Assembly (NCBI RefSeq): GCF_029919115.1
Contig: NZ_CP123990.1
Span: forward strand, 2,046,001-2,110,000
Direction: 5' to 3'
Source: Variovorax paradoxus
GTDB taxonomy: Bacteria; Pseudomonadota; Gammaproteobacteria; Burkholderiales; Burkholderiaceae_C
Length of the DNA: 64,000 bases
Shown here: positions 17,362 through 29,408 of the stretch, piece by piece
How positions within the stretch are numbered: the stretch's first letter is position 1
How the letters are laid out: each line of letters starts with the position of its first letter
Notes under the pieces: model-generated
What the model was told of the DNA's origin: nothing
Databases searched by the model: none
Seen by the model: only the letters and a program-made list of their open reading frames with translations
Position numbers and translations under genes: made by a program

Positions 17362-18657
17362 TCATTTGCCGCGCTTGGCCATGCCTTGCAGCAAGGGATG
17401 TGCCTGCAAGCGCTGCTGCAGCCGCTTTTTCCATGGTGCAGGCAGCGTCGATGCGTCGATCATCGCGGGCCACTGGCTGCGCGCGAGCCTTGCCGTGTCT
17501 GCAATGACGCGTCGGACCAACGGTTCGTGCAAGCCGGTTGAGAAGCAGAAGGCGCGCACATTGGCGGGCGTGAACAGGGCCGTGCGCTTGGGCGTGGCGC
17601 CTCCCCCCGCAGGCAGAAGCGGCAAGGCATGGCCGTCGACGCCCTGGAGTGCGGCATAGGCCACGATGTCGTAGGCCGGAGCCAGCCGCGGTGCAACGCC
17701 GTCGGGATAGATCACGCCGAAGTTCTTCAGGTGCGCGTCGGGGTTGCCGAGCAGGTCGTTCACCGCCAAGCGCCGCACAAGTTCGAGCACGGCTTCTTCG
17801 CCCATCGAAGGAAAGGCGCGCATGGCGAGCGCCATGTCGAGGTAGCTGCCGCTGTACTTGTGCATCGGGTCGACGGCAAGTACTTGCGCAAAATCTTCGA
17901 AATGAATGCGGCGTGCGCCTTCGCGGTCGAAGCGCGTGACGGCAAGAAAATCCGGCTCGTCGGGCAGCGCATAACTGTGCTCGGCCGCAATGGCGGAGAG
18001 CGGTGCCAGTTCGGCATGGCACACCTCGACGCCGGCCGCGCCTGCCAACTGAAGCGAGAGCATTTCGAGCTGCGGCATGTGCGGCCGGCCGGCCATGGGC
18101 AGCTTGGCGATCACGCGCGTGCTGGCCCCGGCGCGCGTGCGGGCCACGTAGCGCCCGCCTTGTCGGCGCAGGCCGAGCTTGGGTTGCACGCCCGACACCG
18201 AAATGCCTTGCGGCATAGGCAGCTCGACCACGGACATTTCGAGCGCGTCCTGGTCTTGCGTGATGAGCCGTTGCAGCGTGCCCCGGTCGACCGAAACCGG
18301 CCGGGCGCTCACTGCGCCGGGAAGGTCGCCGCCGCAAGCTGCGAGGAGTTCGAAATGGTCGTTCTCGCGGCAGCCGCGCAACTGCGCGATATGGCTTCGC
18401 AGAACGCCTTCGGGCAAGAGGTTCTGGAAAAACCGAGGAAGCTGGCCGCCCTGTGCATTGAAGAGTGGGTTCTTCACGTCGCTCCACAGGGCCGACTGCG
18501 TGGCCGGGTCGCTCGCCACCATCGAAAGCGACAGCACCTCGGCCGGCGGAGCGGCCACCAGTTCGGGCTCCGCTACAAAGCGGCACAGGTCGGCGTATTG
18601 AAAGAGCTTGCCGAAGCGCCGCGAGCCCAGCGAGATTTCGAGGATCTTGACGTTCAT
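17362..18657 (-). CDS. hipA: HipA-family serine/threonine kinase toxin
   Basis: HipA-like kinase of 431 aa. The N-terminal domain contains the FFQNLLPEGVLR segment. The Ser-containing regulatory loop I-S-V-S-G-V-Q-P-K-L lies near residue 150-160. The catalytic loop is N-D-L-L-G-N-P-D-A-H-L-K-N-F, matching NxDxHxKN, and the metal-binding region is APAYDIV. All catalytic features are present, so it should be active. HipA of E. coli phosphorylates glutamyl-tRNA synthetase and causes growth arrest. The start overlaps the stop of the upstream HTH gene by 4 bases, the usual hipBA organisation. Target here unknown. Confidence 0.88.
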   Translation of the reverse strand: MNVKILEISLGSRRFGKLFQYADLCRFVAEPELVAAPPAEVLSLSMVASDPATQSALWSDVKNPLFNAQGGQLPRFFQNLLPEGVLRSHIAQLRGCRENDHFELLAACGGDLPGAVSARPVSVDRGTLQRLITQDQDALEMSVVELPMPQGISVSGVQPKLGLRRQGGRYVARTRAGASTRVIAKLPMAGRPHMPQLEMLSLQLAGAAGVEVCHAELAPLSAIAAEHSYALPDEPDFLAVTRFDREGARRIHFEDFAQVLAVDPMHKYSGSYLDMALAMRAFPSMGEEAVLELVRRLAVNDLLGNPDAHLKNFGVIYPDGVAPRLAPAYDIVAYAALQGVDGHALPLLPAGGGATPKRTALFTPANVRAFCFSTGLHEPLVRRVIADTARLARSQWPAMIDASTLPAPWKKRLQQRLQAHPLLQGMAKRGK

Positions 18658-18974
18658 GACGAACGGCGCCGCTTGTTGGCGTACGGCGGCGGAGAGGGGG
18701 CCTGCGCAATGGCATGGCCCACGCGGGTGGCGACCGGGCGGTAGCCGTCATCGGTGGCCGTGCTCTCGCCGAAGCCCTTGGGTGCAAGCTGCAGTTCCAG
18801 GCCGATGGCGTCGACCAATGCCAGCAGCGACGACAGCTGGGGATTGCCCTTGAGGCTCAACGCGTTTCGCACCGAGCGCTCGGTCAGGCCGGAGCGTTCC
18901 GCGATTTCTGCGTTGGAGAGACCCGCGGCATCGCGGCGGGAGGTGAGAGCAGCAATGAGTTCCTGTTTGATCAC
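18654..18974 (-). CDS. hipB: HipB-like helix-turn-helix antitoxin
   Basis: A 106-aa protein with an HTH_3-type domain: LSNAEIAERSGLTERSVRNALSLKGNPQLSSLLALVDAIGLELQL, followed by a disordered basic tail ending KRRRSS. It should neutralise HipA and repress the operon. The only possible start in the frame is a GTG at 18974, since a stop codon lies four codons upstream. There is almost no ribosome-binding site. A TAATAT -10-like box 6-11 bases ahead of the GTG suggests a leaderless or nearly leaderless mRNA. Two palindromic operator copies lie just upstream. Confidence 0.85.
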   Translation of the reverse strand: MIKQELIAALTSRRDAAGLSNAEIAERSGLTERSVRNALSLKGNPQLSSLLALVDAIGLELQLAPKGFGESTATDDGYRPVATRVGHAIAQAPSPPPYANKRRRSS

Positions 18975-19017
18975 GGAAACATATTACCGCAAACCGCTAT
19001 TTGGGAAATATATTTCC
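18975..19017 (-). promoter_or_regulatory. hipBA promoter with two palindromic operator copies
   Basis: A perfect 14-base palindrome GGAAATATATTTCC sits at 19004-19017. A second copy with two mismatches, GGAAACATATTACC, sits at 18975-18988, 29 bases away and abutting the hipB start. The TAATAT -10-like element on the minus strand falls within the inner copy, so HipB bound there would block transcription. Confidence 0.7.
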
Positions 19018-19034
19018 TGGATGTGTCTATTGCC

Positions 19035-19793
19035 TTATCTGGGAATCAGGGTGAAGAAGGGCATGACGACACCCATGATCCAGTTCTGCCCGAAGTCGAG
19101 CGCGGCGCGGCGGTATTTTTCGTCGGCCTGCGCGGCCAGCAGGTCGAGCCGGGCCACCACCTTCGACAGCTCACGGTCGGCCACAAGGTTGCGGCCTCGC
19201 TCGCTGATTTCGGTGGCCAGCAGCAAAGGCTGGCCGTCCGGGCCAGTCTTGGAGGAGATAAGCCACAGCGATATTTCGAAGTTGCGCGCGGCGCGGTAGC
19301 TGTTTTCGGCATTGACGCCGTCCAGCATGGTCTGGTCCCAGGTGTCGCCGTTGGCCTGCTTGAGCATCGAAGCCCAGCCGACGACCAACGCCGCAACGCG
19401 GTCGCTCTGGTAACCCTGGGGGCTGGTGTCGAACGCCAGGCGGATGGCGTCGATGCCGGTGGCGCCGCGCAGCTCGGGCAGGGCGGGGCCCGCCAACACC
19501 GCGTCCCAGGCGCGTTGGGCAGCCGCTTCGACGCTTGCCGCCGACTTGCGCCATTCGCGCGGATTGCGCCGGTACAGCGTGGTTTGCACGCGCCGGATCG
19601 ATTGCAGGTTGTCCCGAAGGGAAAGGTTGGCAATGCGGTTGGCGCTGGATTGCAACCATTCCTGGTTGGCATAAGGTTCGGCGCGCTCGGTGGAACGGGT
19701 GGCCGCGCAACCGCCAACGCCCAGCAGCGCAGCCGCGCCGGCAAGCAGGTAACCGCGGCGCGCGGTGAAGGGTGAAACCAGAGAATCGCTCAT
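19035..19793 (-). CDS. Putative lipoprotein of unknown function
   Basis: A 252-aa protein with a signal peptide containing a twin arginine-like start (TARRGYLLAG) and a lipobox L-G-V-G-G-C (C29), so probably an outer- or inner-membrane lipoprotein. The body is mostly alpha-helical and has no motif I recognise. A hydrophobic C-terminus (NWIMGVVMPFFTLIPR) could anchor to the membrane or a partner. It is divergent from smc across 113 bases and lies upstream of hipBA on the same strand, with the hipBA promoter between them. Confidence 0.75.
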   Translation of the reverse strand: MSDSLVSPFTARRGYLLAGAAALLGVGGCAATRSTERAEPYANQEWLQSSANRIANLSLRDNLQSIRRVQTTLYRRNPREWRKSAASVEAAAQRAWDAVLAGPALPELRGATGIDAIRLAFDTSPQGYQSDRVAALVVGWASMLKQANGDTWDQTMLDGVNAENSYRAARNFEISLWLISSKTGPDGQPLLLATEISERGRNLVADRELSKVVARLDLLAAQADEKYRRAALDFGQNWIMGVVMPFFTLIPR

Positions 19794-19873
19794 GCCCTGA
19801 CGTTATCATCCACAGCTGGGGCGGCGGCCTGCTTCAAGCGGCAGGCCCGTGCAATTTTCCTTACAAATCAATA

Positions 19874-19892
19874 CCTTGGCGCTATGCCAAGG
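19874..19892 (+). other. Small hairpin in the smc leader
   Basis: CCTTGGC (19874-19880) and GCCAAGG (19886-19892) form a perfect 7-bp stem with a 5-base loop. The right arm contains the AAGG that is the best ribosome-binding sequence for the GTG start at 19907, so folding could lower smc translation. Confidence 0.45.
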
Positions 19893-19906
19893 CAGGCCGA
19901 CAAGTC

Positions 19907-22900
19907 GTGCGTCTCAATTCCATCAAGCTTTCAGGCTTCAAGTCGTTCGCCGAACCGACCAACTTCCTGCTGCCAGGCCAACTGGTCGGCGTTGTCGGAC
20001 CCAACGGTTGCGGCAAGTCGAACATCATGGATGCGGTGCGCTGGGTGCTGGGCGAGTCGCGCGCGTCGGAGCTGCGCGGCGAGTCGATGCAGGACGTGAT
20101 CTTCAACGGCACGACCACGCGCAAGCAGGCCAGCCGCTCGAGCGTGGAACTGGTGTTCGACAACGCCGACCACCGCGCCGGCGGCCAATGGAACCAGTTC
20201 GGCGAAATTGCCGTGCGGCGCGTGCTCACGCGCGACGGCACCAGCAGCTACTACATCAACAACCAGCCGGTGCGCCGGCGCGACGTGCAGGACGTGTTCC
20301 TGGGCACCGGCCTCGGCCCGCGCGCCTACGCCATCATCGGGCAGGGCACGATCAGCCGGATCATCGAATCCAAGCCCGAGGAACTGCGCCTGTTCCTGGA
20401 AGAAGCGGCAGGTGTTTCCAAGTACAAGGAACGCCGGCGCGAAACCGAGAACCGCCTGGGCGACACGCGCGAGAACCTCACGCGCGTCGAAGACATTCTT
20501 CGCGAACTGAACGCGAACCTTGAAAAGCTGGAGAAGCAGGCCGAGGTGGCCGCGCGCTACAACACGCTGCAGGGCGAAGCCACCAAGAAGCAGCACCAGC
20601 TGTGGTTCCTCAAGCGCAGCGAAAGCGACGCCGACCAGGCCAAGATCAAGGCCGACTCCGAAAAGGCGATCAACGACCTGGAGTCGCGCACGGCCGACCT
20701 GCGCCGCATCGAATCCGAGCTCGAAACCGTGCGCCAGGCGCACTACGCGGCCGGTGACCAGGTCAACCAGGCCCAGGGCAAGCTCTACGAAGCCAGCGCG
20801 GAAGTGGGCCGCCTCGAGGGCGAGATCCGCTTCGTGGTCGAAGGCCGCCAGCGCGTGGAGCAGCGGCTCGTTCAGCTGCGCGAGCAAATGGGTCAATGGG
20901 GCCGCCGCCGCGAAGAGGCCGAGGCCGAGATCGAAACCCTGGCCGGCCAGGGCGTGGATGCCGAAGAGCAAGCCGTCATGCTGGCCGCGCAGCTCGAAGA
21001 GCACGACGCCCGCATGCCCGAATTGGAAGAGGCGCAGCAACGCGCCCAGGATGAGGCCAATGCGCAGCGGGCCGCCGTGGTGCAGATCCAGCAGCAGATC
21101 CAGGTGCTGGCCGCCGACCAGCGCAACATCGAGGACCAGAGCAGGCAGCTCACGCAGCGCGGCGAACGCCTGCGCGCCGACCAGAACGCGCTGGCTGCGC
21201 CCGACGAAGCCCGCCTGCAGTCCATGCAGGAAGAGCACGCCGCCGCTCAAGAAGCCGCAAGCGAATCCGAAGCCCGCTTGCATGAACTGCAAGAATCCGT
21301 GCCGCAGCTCGACGACGACCGCCGGGTGAAGCAGCAGGCCGTCAATACCGAGAGCGCTCGGCATGCCGAGCTCTCGGCAAGGCTCGAAGCGCTGCGCGCG
21401 CTGCAAGAAAAGGTCAAGACCGACGGCAAGCTTGCGCCTTGGCTCGCCAAGCACGGGCTCGAAGGCATGCAAGGCCTGTGGAGCCGCATTCACATAGAGC
21501 AGGGTTGGGAAAACGCGCTTGAAGCGGCGCTGCGCGAGCGCCTGGGTGCGCTCGAAGTCAGCCGGCTCGACATGGTGCGCGCGTTCGGCAACGATGCGCC
21601 GCCCGCCAAGCTGGCGTTCTACAGCCCGCCCGATGCCGGCATGCCGCAAGCCACGGCCGCGCTACCGCGCCTGTCGAGCCTGCTGCGCCTGAACGATGCA
21701 GGCCTGCAAGCCCTGCTGACCGATTGGCTCCACGGCTGCTACACGGCCCAGAGTTTCGAAGAAGCCCTTGCGCAACGCGGCACGCTGCAGCCAGGCGAAG
21801 TCATTTACGTGCAGACCGGCCATGCCGTGTTCTCGCACAGCGTGAACTTCTACGCCCCCGATTCCGAGCAGGCCGGCCTGCTGGCGCGCCAGCAGGAAAT
21901 GGAAAACCTCGAGCGCCAGCTGCGTGCGCAAACGCTCATCAGCGAAGAAGCACGCACCGCGCTGGTCCGCGCCGAAGCCGCCTACGCCGATGCCGCACAG
22001 CGCCTTGTCACGGCGCGCCGTGAAGCGGCCGAGACGCAATCGCGTGCACACGAACTGCAGGTCGAAACGCTGCGCATGACGCAGCTTGCCGAGCAGACGC
22101 GAGCGCGCAGCGAGCAACTCGCAGCCGACCTCGCAGAGGTCGATGCGCAGCTCGAGGAGCTGCAGGAAAAGCGCATGGCCGCCGAAGGCCGCTTCGAAGA
22201 GCTCGACATGCAGCTGGCCGATAGCCAGGAGCGCCATGCGCAACTCGACGAGCGCGTGATCGAGGCCGGCCGTGCACTCGCCGCGAGCCGTGAGCAGCAC
22301 CGCAGCCTGGAGCGGCAGGCGCAAGAAGCGACTTTCTCGCAGCGCACGCTCGAAGCCCGCCGCGGCGAGCTGAGCCGGGCCATCGAAACCGCATCGCAGC
22401 AAGTGGTTGCCCTTACCGACGAAGACGAGCGCGCCAGGACCGAACTTGGCCGCTTGTCCGATGCGGCAGCCCAAGCCGGTCTGCAGGACGCGCTGGCGCT
22501 CAAGCTCGAGCGCGAAGCCGCTCTGGGCGCAGCACGCAGCCAGTACGACGACCTCACGCTGAAGCTGCGTGCCAGCGACGAACGCCGGCTGCAGCTGGAG
22601 CGGGAACTCGATCCGTTGCGTCAGCGCATTACCGAATTCCAGCTCAAGGAACAGGCCGCGCGCCTGGGCGTCGAGCAGTACCAGCAACTCCTCGACGACG
22701 CGGGTGCCGACCTCGAAGCCGTTGCCCAGTCGATCGAAACCGACAAGGTGCGCCTCACCGGCCTGCAAAGCGAAATCGACCGCCTGAACCGCGAAGTGGT
22801 CGCGTTGGGCGCGGTCAATCTGGCCGCGCTGGACGAACTTGCGATTGCCAGCGAGCGCAAGACCTTCCTCGATGCGCAGTCGGCCGACCTGAACGAAGCC

Positions 22901-23422
22901 ATTGGCACCCTCGAAGACGCCATCCGCAAGATCGACGGCGAAACGCGCGAGCTTCTTGGCGGCACCTTCAAGATCGTCAACGAACACTTCAGCCGCATGT
23001 TCCCCGAGCTCTTCGGCGGCGGAAACGCAAGGCTGATGATGACGGGCGACGAAATCCTGGATTCGGGCGTGCAGGTGATGGCGCAGCCTCCCGGCAAGAA
23101 GAACCAGACCATCCACTTGCTCTCGGGCGGCGAAAAGGCGCTCACGGCCATTGCGCTCGTGTTTGCCATCTTCCAGCTCAACCCCGCGCCTTTCTGTCTG
23201 CTCGACGAGGTGGACGCTCCGCTGGACGACGCGAACACCGAACGCTATGCCAAACTCGTGACCGCCATGAGCCGCGAAACCCAGTTCCTCTTCATCAGCC
23301 ACAACAAGATCGCCATGGAAATGGCCGAGCAGCTGATCGGTGTCACCATGCAGGAACAGGGCGTGTCGCGCATCGTTGCGGTCGATATGGAATCGGCGGT
23401 CTCGATGGTCGAAGCTGCTTAA
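19907..23422 (+). CDS. smc: Chromosome segregation protein SMC
   Basis: Structural maintenance of chromosomes ATPase, 1171 aa. I use the GTG at 19907, which gives the family N-terminus MRLNSIKLSGFKSFAEP; upstream sequence in this frame overlaps the divergent lipoprotein. The head has Walker A GPNGCGKSN (residues 31-39). Two long coiled-coil arms (about 165-500 and 660-1000) surround a hinge near 510-620 (LGALEVSRLDMVRAFG). The C-terminal head has the signature LLSGGEKALTAIALVFAIF and Walker B CLLDEVDAPLDDAN. It loads with ScpAB (not in the window) to organise the chromosome. zipA follows after 14 bases, ligA after that. Confidence 0.96.
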   Translation: MRLNSIKLSGFKSFAEPTNFLLPGQLVGVVGPNGCGKSNIMDAVRWVLGESRASELRGESMQDVIFNGTTTRKQASRSSVELVFDNADHRAGGQWNQFGEIAVRRVLTRDGTSSYYINNQPVRRRDVQDVFLGTGLGPRAYAIIGQGTISRIIESKPEELRLFLEEAAGVSKYKERRRETENRLGDTRENLTRVEDILRELNANLEKLEKQAEVAARYNTLQGEATKKQHQLWFLKRSESDADQAKIKADSEKAINDLESRTADLRRIESELETVRQAHYAAGDQVNQAQGKLYEASAEVGRLEGEIRFVVEGRQRVEQRLVQLREQMGQWGRRREEAEAEIETLAGQGVDAEEQAVMLAAQLEEHDARMPELEEAQQRAQDEANAQRAAVVQIQQQIQVLAADQRNIEDQSRQLTQRGERLRADQNALAAPDEARLQSMQEEHAAAQEAASESEARLHELQESVPQLDDDRRVKQQAVNTESARHAELSARLEALRALQEKVKTDGKLAPWLAKHGLEGMQGLWSRIHIEQGWENALEAALRERLGALEVSRLDMVRAFGNDAPPAKLAFYSPPDAGMPQATAALPRLSSLLRLNDAGLQALLTDWLHGCYTAQSFEEALAQRGTLQPGEVIYVQTGHAVFSHSVNFYAPDSEQAGLLARQQEMENLERQLRAQTLISEEARTALVRAEAAYADAAQRLVTARREAAETQSRAHELQVETLRMTQLAEQTRARSEQLAADLAEVDAQLEELQEKRMAAEGRFEELDMQLADSQERHAQLDERVIEAGRALAASREQHRSLERQAQEATFSQRTLEARRGELSRAIETASQQVVALTDEDERARTELGRLSDAAAQAGLQDALALKLEREAALGAARSQYDDLTLKLRASDERRLQLERELDPLRQRITEFQLKEQAARLGVEQYQQLLDDAGADLEAVAQSIETDKVRLTGLQSEIDRLNREVVALGAVNLAALDELAIASERKTFLDAQSADLNEAIGTLEDAIRKIDGETRELLGGTFKIVNEHFSRMFPELFGGGNARLMMTGDEILDSGVQVMAQPPGKKNQTIHLLSGGEKALTAIALVFAIFQLNPAPFCLLDEVDAPLDDANTERYAKLVTAMSRETQFLFISHNKIAMEMAEQLIGVTMQEQGVSRIVAVDMESAVSMVEAA

Positions 23423-23436
23423 GCCGAGCAGCGCAC

Positions 23437-26651
<3,215 letters not shown>

Positions 26652-26761
26652 AAGCTGTGGAGGCGAGGCCTGTTTACCGCTGGTTACGCGGCTTCACACC
26701 CGAGCAGTCAACAGGGGCTACAAGCTGGCGTTGAAGACAAAAGGCTGACAAGGAGTCCCTT

Positions 26762-27172
26762 ATGCAGAAAATTCGTGTTCTCGGTACCTGTGTCGCCATT
26801 GGCGGCTTCGCGCTGCTTGGCGGTTGCGTTGCCGTTCCCGGCGATCCCTACTACAACGGGGGCTACTCGCAGCCGTATTACGACAACCCGGTGGTCGTTC
26901 AGCCGGCGCCTGTCTACATCGAGGGCGGCGCCTACTACGAAGGCCGCCGTCCCTACTATGGCGGGCGGCCTTATTACGGCGACCGTCCCTACTACGGCCG
27001 TCCAGGCTACCCGGCGGTGCGTCCAAGCTATCCGGTGGCACCTGCGCGGCCGGGCTGGGGTGGCGGGCGCCCGGGGCCCAGTGTGCAGCCAGGCGTGGCG
27101 CCAGACCAGACGCCGCGTGGCCGTGCACGGCTCTACACCTCGCCCGACTCCAAGACCCAGACCCCTCCCTGA
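26762..27172 (+). CDS. Small Tyr/Pro/Gly-rich lipoprotein
   Basis: A 136-aa secreted protein with a lipobox A-L-L-G-G-C (C22). The mature part is low complexity, rich in Tyr, Pro and Gly, and includes three consecutive R-P-Y-Y-G-x units encoded by an 18-base tandem repeat at 26948-27001. It has no enzymatic motif. AAGGAGTCCCTT provides a good ribosome-binding site. Such proteins occur in many Comamonadaceae and probably sit on the outer membrane; function unknown. Upstream is 110 bases after ligA without a clear promoter. Confidence 0.8.
   Translation: MQKIRVLGTCVAIGGFALLGGCVAVPGDPYYNGGYSQPYYDNPVVVQPAPVYIEGGAYYEGRRPYYGGRPYYGDRPYYGRPGYPAVRPSYPVAPARPGWGGGRPGPSVQPGVAPDQTPRGRARLYTSPDSKTQTPP
26948..27001 (+). 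repeat. Three 18-base tandem repeats encoding RPYYGx
   Basis: Units at 26948-26965, 26966-26983 and 26984-27001 each encode R-P-Y-Y-G plus one variable residue (G, D, R). Third-position differences between units show they are not a recent expansion. Confidence 0.8.
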
Positions 27173-27227
27173 TCGCGGCGCGGGCGGGTAGACCATCGCA
27201 GCGCTTGGCTGTCGCGATAATCCCGCC

Positions 27228-27767
27228 ATGGCCATACGCGAAATCCTGAAAATGGGCGACCCCCGGTTGCTGCGCGTTGCGCAGCCGGTGGCCGCTTTCG
27301 ACACCGACGAGCTGCACCTGCTGGTGCGCGACATGTTCGAGACGATGCTTGCGGTGAACGGCGCCGGGCTGGCCGCACCGCAAATCGGCGTCGACCAGCA
27401 ACTGGTGATATTCGGCACCGACGTCGTCAATCCCCGCTACCCCGACGCACCCCCGGTGCCACGCACCGTGCTGCTGAATCCCGTCATCACGCCGATCGGC
27501 GACGAGGAAGAAGAGGGCTGGGAAGGGTGCCTTTCGGTGCCAGGTTTGCGCGGCGTGGTGCCGCGCTTTTCGAATATCCGCTATACCGGCTTCGATCCTT
27601 ATGGCGATCCGATCGACCGGACCGCGAGCGGCTTTCATGCACGCGTGGTGCAGCACGAGGTGGATCACCTGCTGGGCAAGCTCTATCCGATGCGGGTGCG
27701 CGATTTTTCGCGCTTCGGTTATACCGACGTCCTGTTTCCAGGGCTCGACGCCAATGACGACGACTGA
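27228..27767 (+). CDS. def: Peptide deformylase
   Basis: Metalloenzyme that removes the formyl group from new proteins, 179 aa. All three motifs are present: GAGLAAPQ (residues 45-52), EGCLS (99-103, metal ligand C101) and QHEVDH (142-147, ligands H143 and H147, catalytic E144). Not next to fmt, so it may be a second deformylase copy. The stop is followed by a terminator hairpin that works for the opposite strand. Confidence 0.95.
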   Translation: MAIREILKMGDPRLLRVAQPVAAFDTDELHLLVRDMFETMLAVNGAGLAAPQIGVDQQLVIFGTDVVNPRYPDAPPVPRTVLLNPVITPIGDEEEEGWEGCLSVPGLRGVVPRFSNIRYTGFDPYGDPIDRTASGFHARVVQHEVDHLLGKLYPMRVRDFSRFGYTDVLFPGLDANDDD

Positions 27768-27796
27768 GAAAAAGCGGCCGGTTCAGCACCGGCCGC
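27767..27796 (-). terminator. Terminator for the doxX-like gene
   Basis: A perfect 9-bp stem (27774-27782 with 27788-27796, loop TCAGC) is followed on the minus strand by TTTTTCTC. On the plus strand there is no T-run after it, so it mainly ends the minus-strand transcript. Confidence 0.75.
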
Positions 27797-27802
27797 ATGC
27801 GT

Positions 27803-28198
27803 TCAGTTGTACCTGCCGCCCAGGCCGAAGCGGCCGCCGCCGAAGAGTGCAATGGCAAGTGCCGAGAACAGGAACATGCCCTGCAGTTCCAGCGCCCAGC
27901 CGCCCTGGCCATTGAGGGCGCCCAGGTCCTTCTGGTGCACGAGCCAGATCGCCGCCACCATGTTGATTGCCACGATCAACGCTGCCGGGCGGGTGAAAAG
28001 GCCCACGATCAGCAGCACGGGAGCAAGGATCTCACCGACGTAGACCAGGTACGCCATGGCCGCCGGCAACCCATGGGATGCCAGCATGCCGCCGATGCCG
28101 TCGACGCCCTTGCCGACTTTCGCAATGCCGTGCAGCAGGATGAGGATGCCGAGTGCAACGCGCAGAACGAGCTTGCCGGTGTCATCGGATTTGGTCAT
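27803..28198 (-). CDS. DoxX family membrane protein
   Basis: A 131-aa inner-membrane protein with four hydrophobic helices. The N-terminal GKLVLRVALGILILLHGIAKV and the following VYVGEILAPVLLIVGLFTRPAALIVAINMVAAIWLVH are typical of the DoxX family. The start at 28198 is chosen because AGGA lies about nine bases upstream on the minus strand. DoxX-like proteins are linked to redox or oxidative-stress functions, but specific roles are mostly unknown. It converges with def and is divergent from the amino-acid transporter operon. Confidence 0.88.
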   Translation of the reverse strand: MTKSDDTGKLVLRVALGILILLHGIAKVGKGVDGIGGMLASHGLPAAMAYLVYVGEILAPVLLIVGLFTRPAALIVAINMVAAIWLVHQKDLGALNGQGGWALELQGMFLFSALAIALFGGGRFGLGGRYN

Positions 28199-28311
28199 GA
28201 GCAGATTCCTGGTGAGAGTGATTGAAGGGTCATATGTTAGTGAATGTGCCAAGGTCAAGAAAAGCCCGCGACCGGCGGCCTATATGGCATATGCATCCAA
28301 CCGACCGTTCT

Positions 28312-28341
28312 TTGGCAGAGTGGCGCGCGGCCCCGTACACT
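28312..28341 (+). promoter_or_regulatory. Sigma-70 promoter for the aapJQM operon
   Basis: The -35 TTGGCA (28312-28317) and -10 TACACT (28336-28341) are separated by 18 bases, 32 bases upstream of the aapJ ATG. A GAGGAGA ribosome-binding site follows. Confidence 0.65.
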
Positions 28342-28373
28342 GCCTTTTGCTTGTTGTTGAGGAGAACACACCA

Positions 28374-29408
28374 ATGAAGAATCGATTCCGCCCCGCGCTG
28401 GCCGTTGCCGCGTCCGTTGTTGCACTGTCGGCCGCAGCGCCGGCTTTTGCCGGCAAGACCCTCGATGCGGTCAAGCAGCGCGGCACCGTCAAATGCGGCG
28501 TGACGAACGGCGTGGCCGGCTTTTCGGCGCCCGACACACAAGGCAACTGGTCGGGCCTGGACGTCGATACATGCCGCGCCATTGCCGCCGCGGTGCTGGG
28601 CGATGCGAAAAAAGTCGACTTCGTGCCGCTCAACTCGCAGCAGCGCTTTTCGGCCCTGCAGGCCGGCGAAATCGACATTCTTGCCCGCAACACCACGTGG
28701 ACGCTCACGCGCGATGCGTCGTTGGGCTTCAACTTCACCACCATCACGTACTACGACGGCCAGGGCTTTCTGGTGCCGAAGAAGCTCAAGGTCACAAGCG
28801 CCAAGCAGCTCAAGAACGCGACCATCTGCACGCAGTCGGGCACCACCAACGAAAAGAACGTCTCCGACTACTTCCGCGCCCAGAACATTCCGGTCAAGAC
28901 GGTCGTGTTCGAGAGCTTCGAGGCTTCGTTCAAGGCGTTCTTCTCGGGCCGCTGCCAGGCTTTCACCACCGACGCCTCGGCGCTTGCGGGCCTGCGCAAC
29001 AAGGAAGCGCCCAACCCCGACGACTACATCATCCTGCCCGAGCTCATTTCCAAGGAGCCGCTCGCGCCGCTGGTGCGCCGCGGCGACGACGAATGGTTTG
29101 CCATTGCCAAGTGGGTGCCCAACGCACTCATCGAGGCAGAGGAGTTTGGCGTGACGCAGGCCAATGCAGACGATCTCAAGGCCAACAGCAAAGACCCGGC
29201 GCAGCAGCGCCTGGTCGGCACCGGCGAAGACCTGGGCAAGCTGCTGGGTCTCGACAAGGACTGGTCGTTCCGCGCGATCAAGGCCGTGGGTAACTACGGC
29301 GAGATGTTCGAACGCAACGTCGGGCCCAAATCGGTGCTCAAGCTGCCGCGCGGTTCGAACAATCTCTGGAACAAGGGCGGCCTGATCTACGCACCACCGG
29401 TTCGATGA
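28374..29408 (+). CDS. aapJ: General L-amino acid ABC transporter binding protein AapJ
   Basis: Periplasmic binding protein of the polar amino-acid family, 344 aa. It has a Sec signal peptide (residues 1-26, ending APAFA). The mature start GKTLDAVKQRGTVKCGVTNGVAGFSAPDTQGNWSGLDVDTCRA is a hallmark of AapJ/BztA, followed by NSQQRFSALQAGEIDILARNTTWTLTRD. The protein is longer than typical His/Gln-binding proteins and fits AapJ. Its stop overlaps the aapQ start by 4 bases. Broad amino-acid range is known for the family; the precise range here is unknown. Confidence 0.92.
   Translation: MKNRFRPALAVAASVVALSAAAPAFAGKTLDAVKQRGTVKCGVTNGVAGFSAPDTQGNWSGLDVDTCRAIAAAVLGDAKKVDFVPLNSQQRFSALQAGEIDILARNTTWTLTRDASLGFNFTTITYYDGQGFLVPKKLKVTSAKQLKNATICTQSGTTNEKNVSDYFRAQNIPVKTVVFESFEASFKAFFSGRCQAFTTDASALAGLRNKEAPNPDDYIILPELISKEPLAPLVRRGDDEWFAIAKWVPNALIEAEEFGVTQANADDLKANSKDPAQQRLVGTGEDLGKLLGLDKDWSFRAIKAVGNYGEMFERNVGPKSVLKLPRGSNNLWNKGGLIYAPPVR

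Noticed and set aside
19931..21649. Antisense frame opposite smc
   Set aside because: Shadow of the coiled-coil coding region; composition follows the complement of smc codons.
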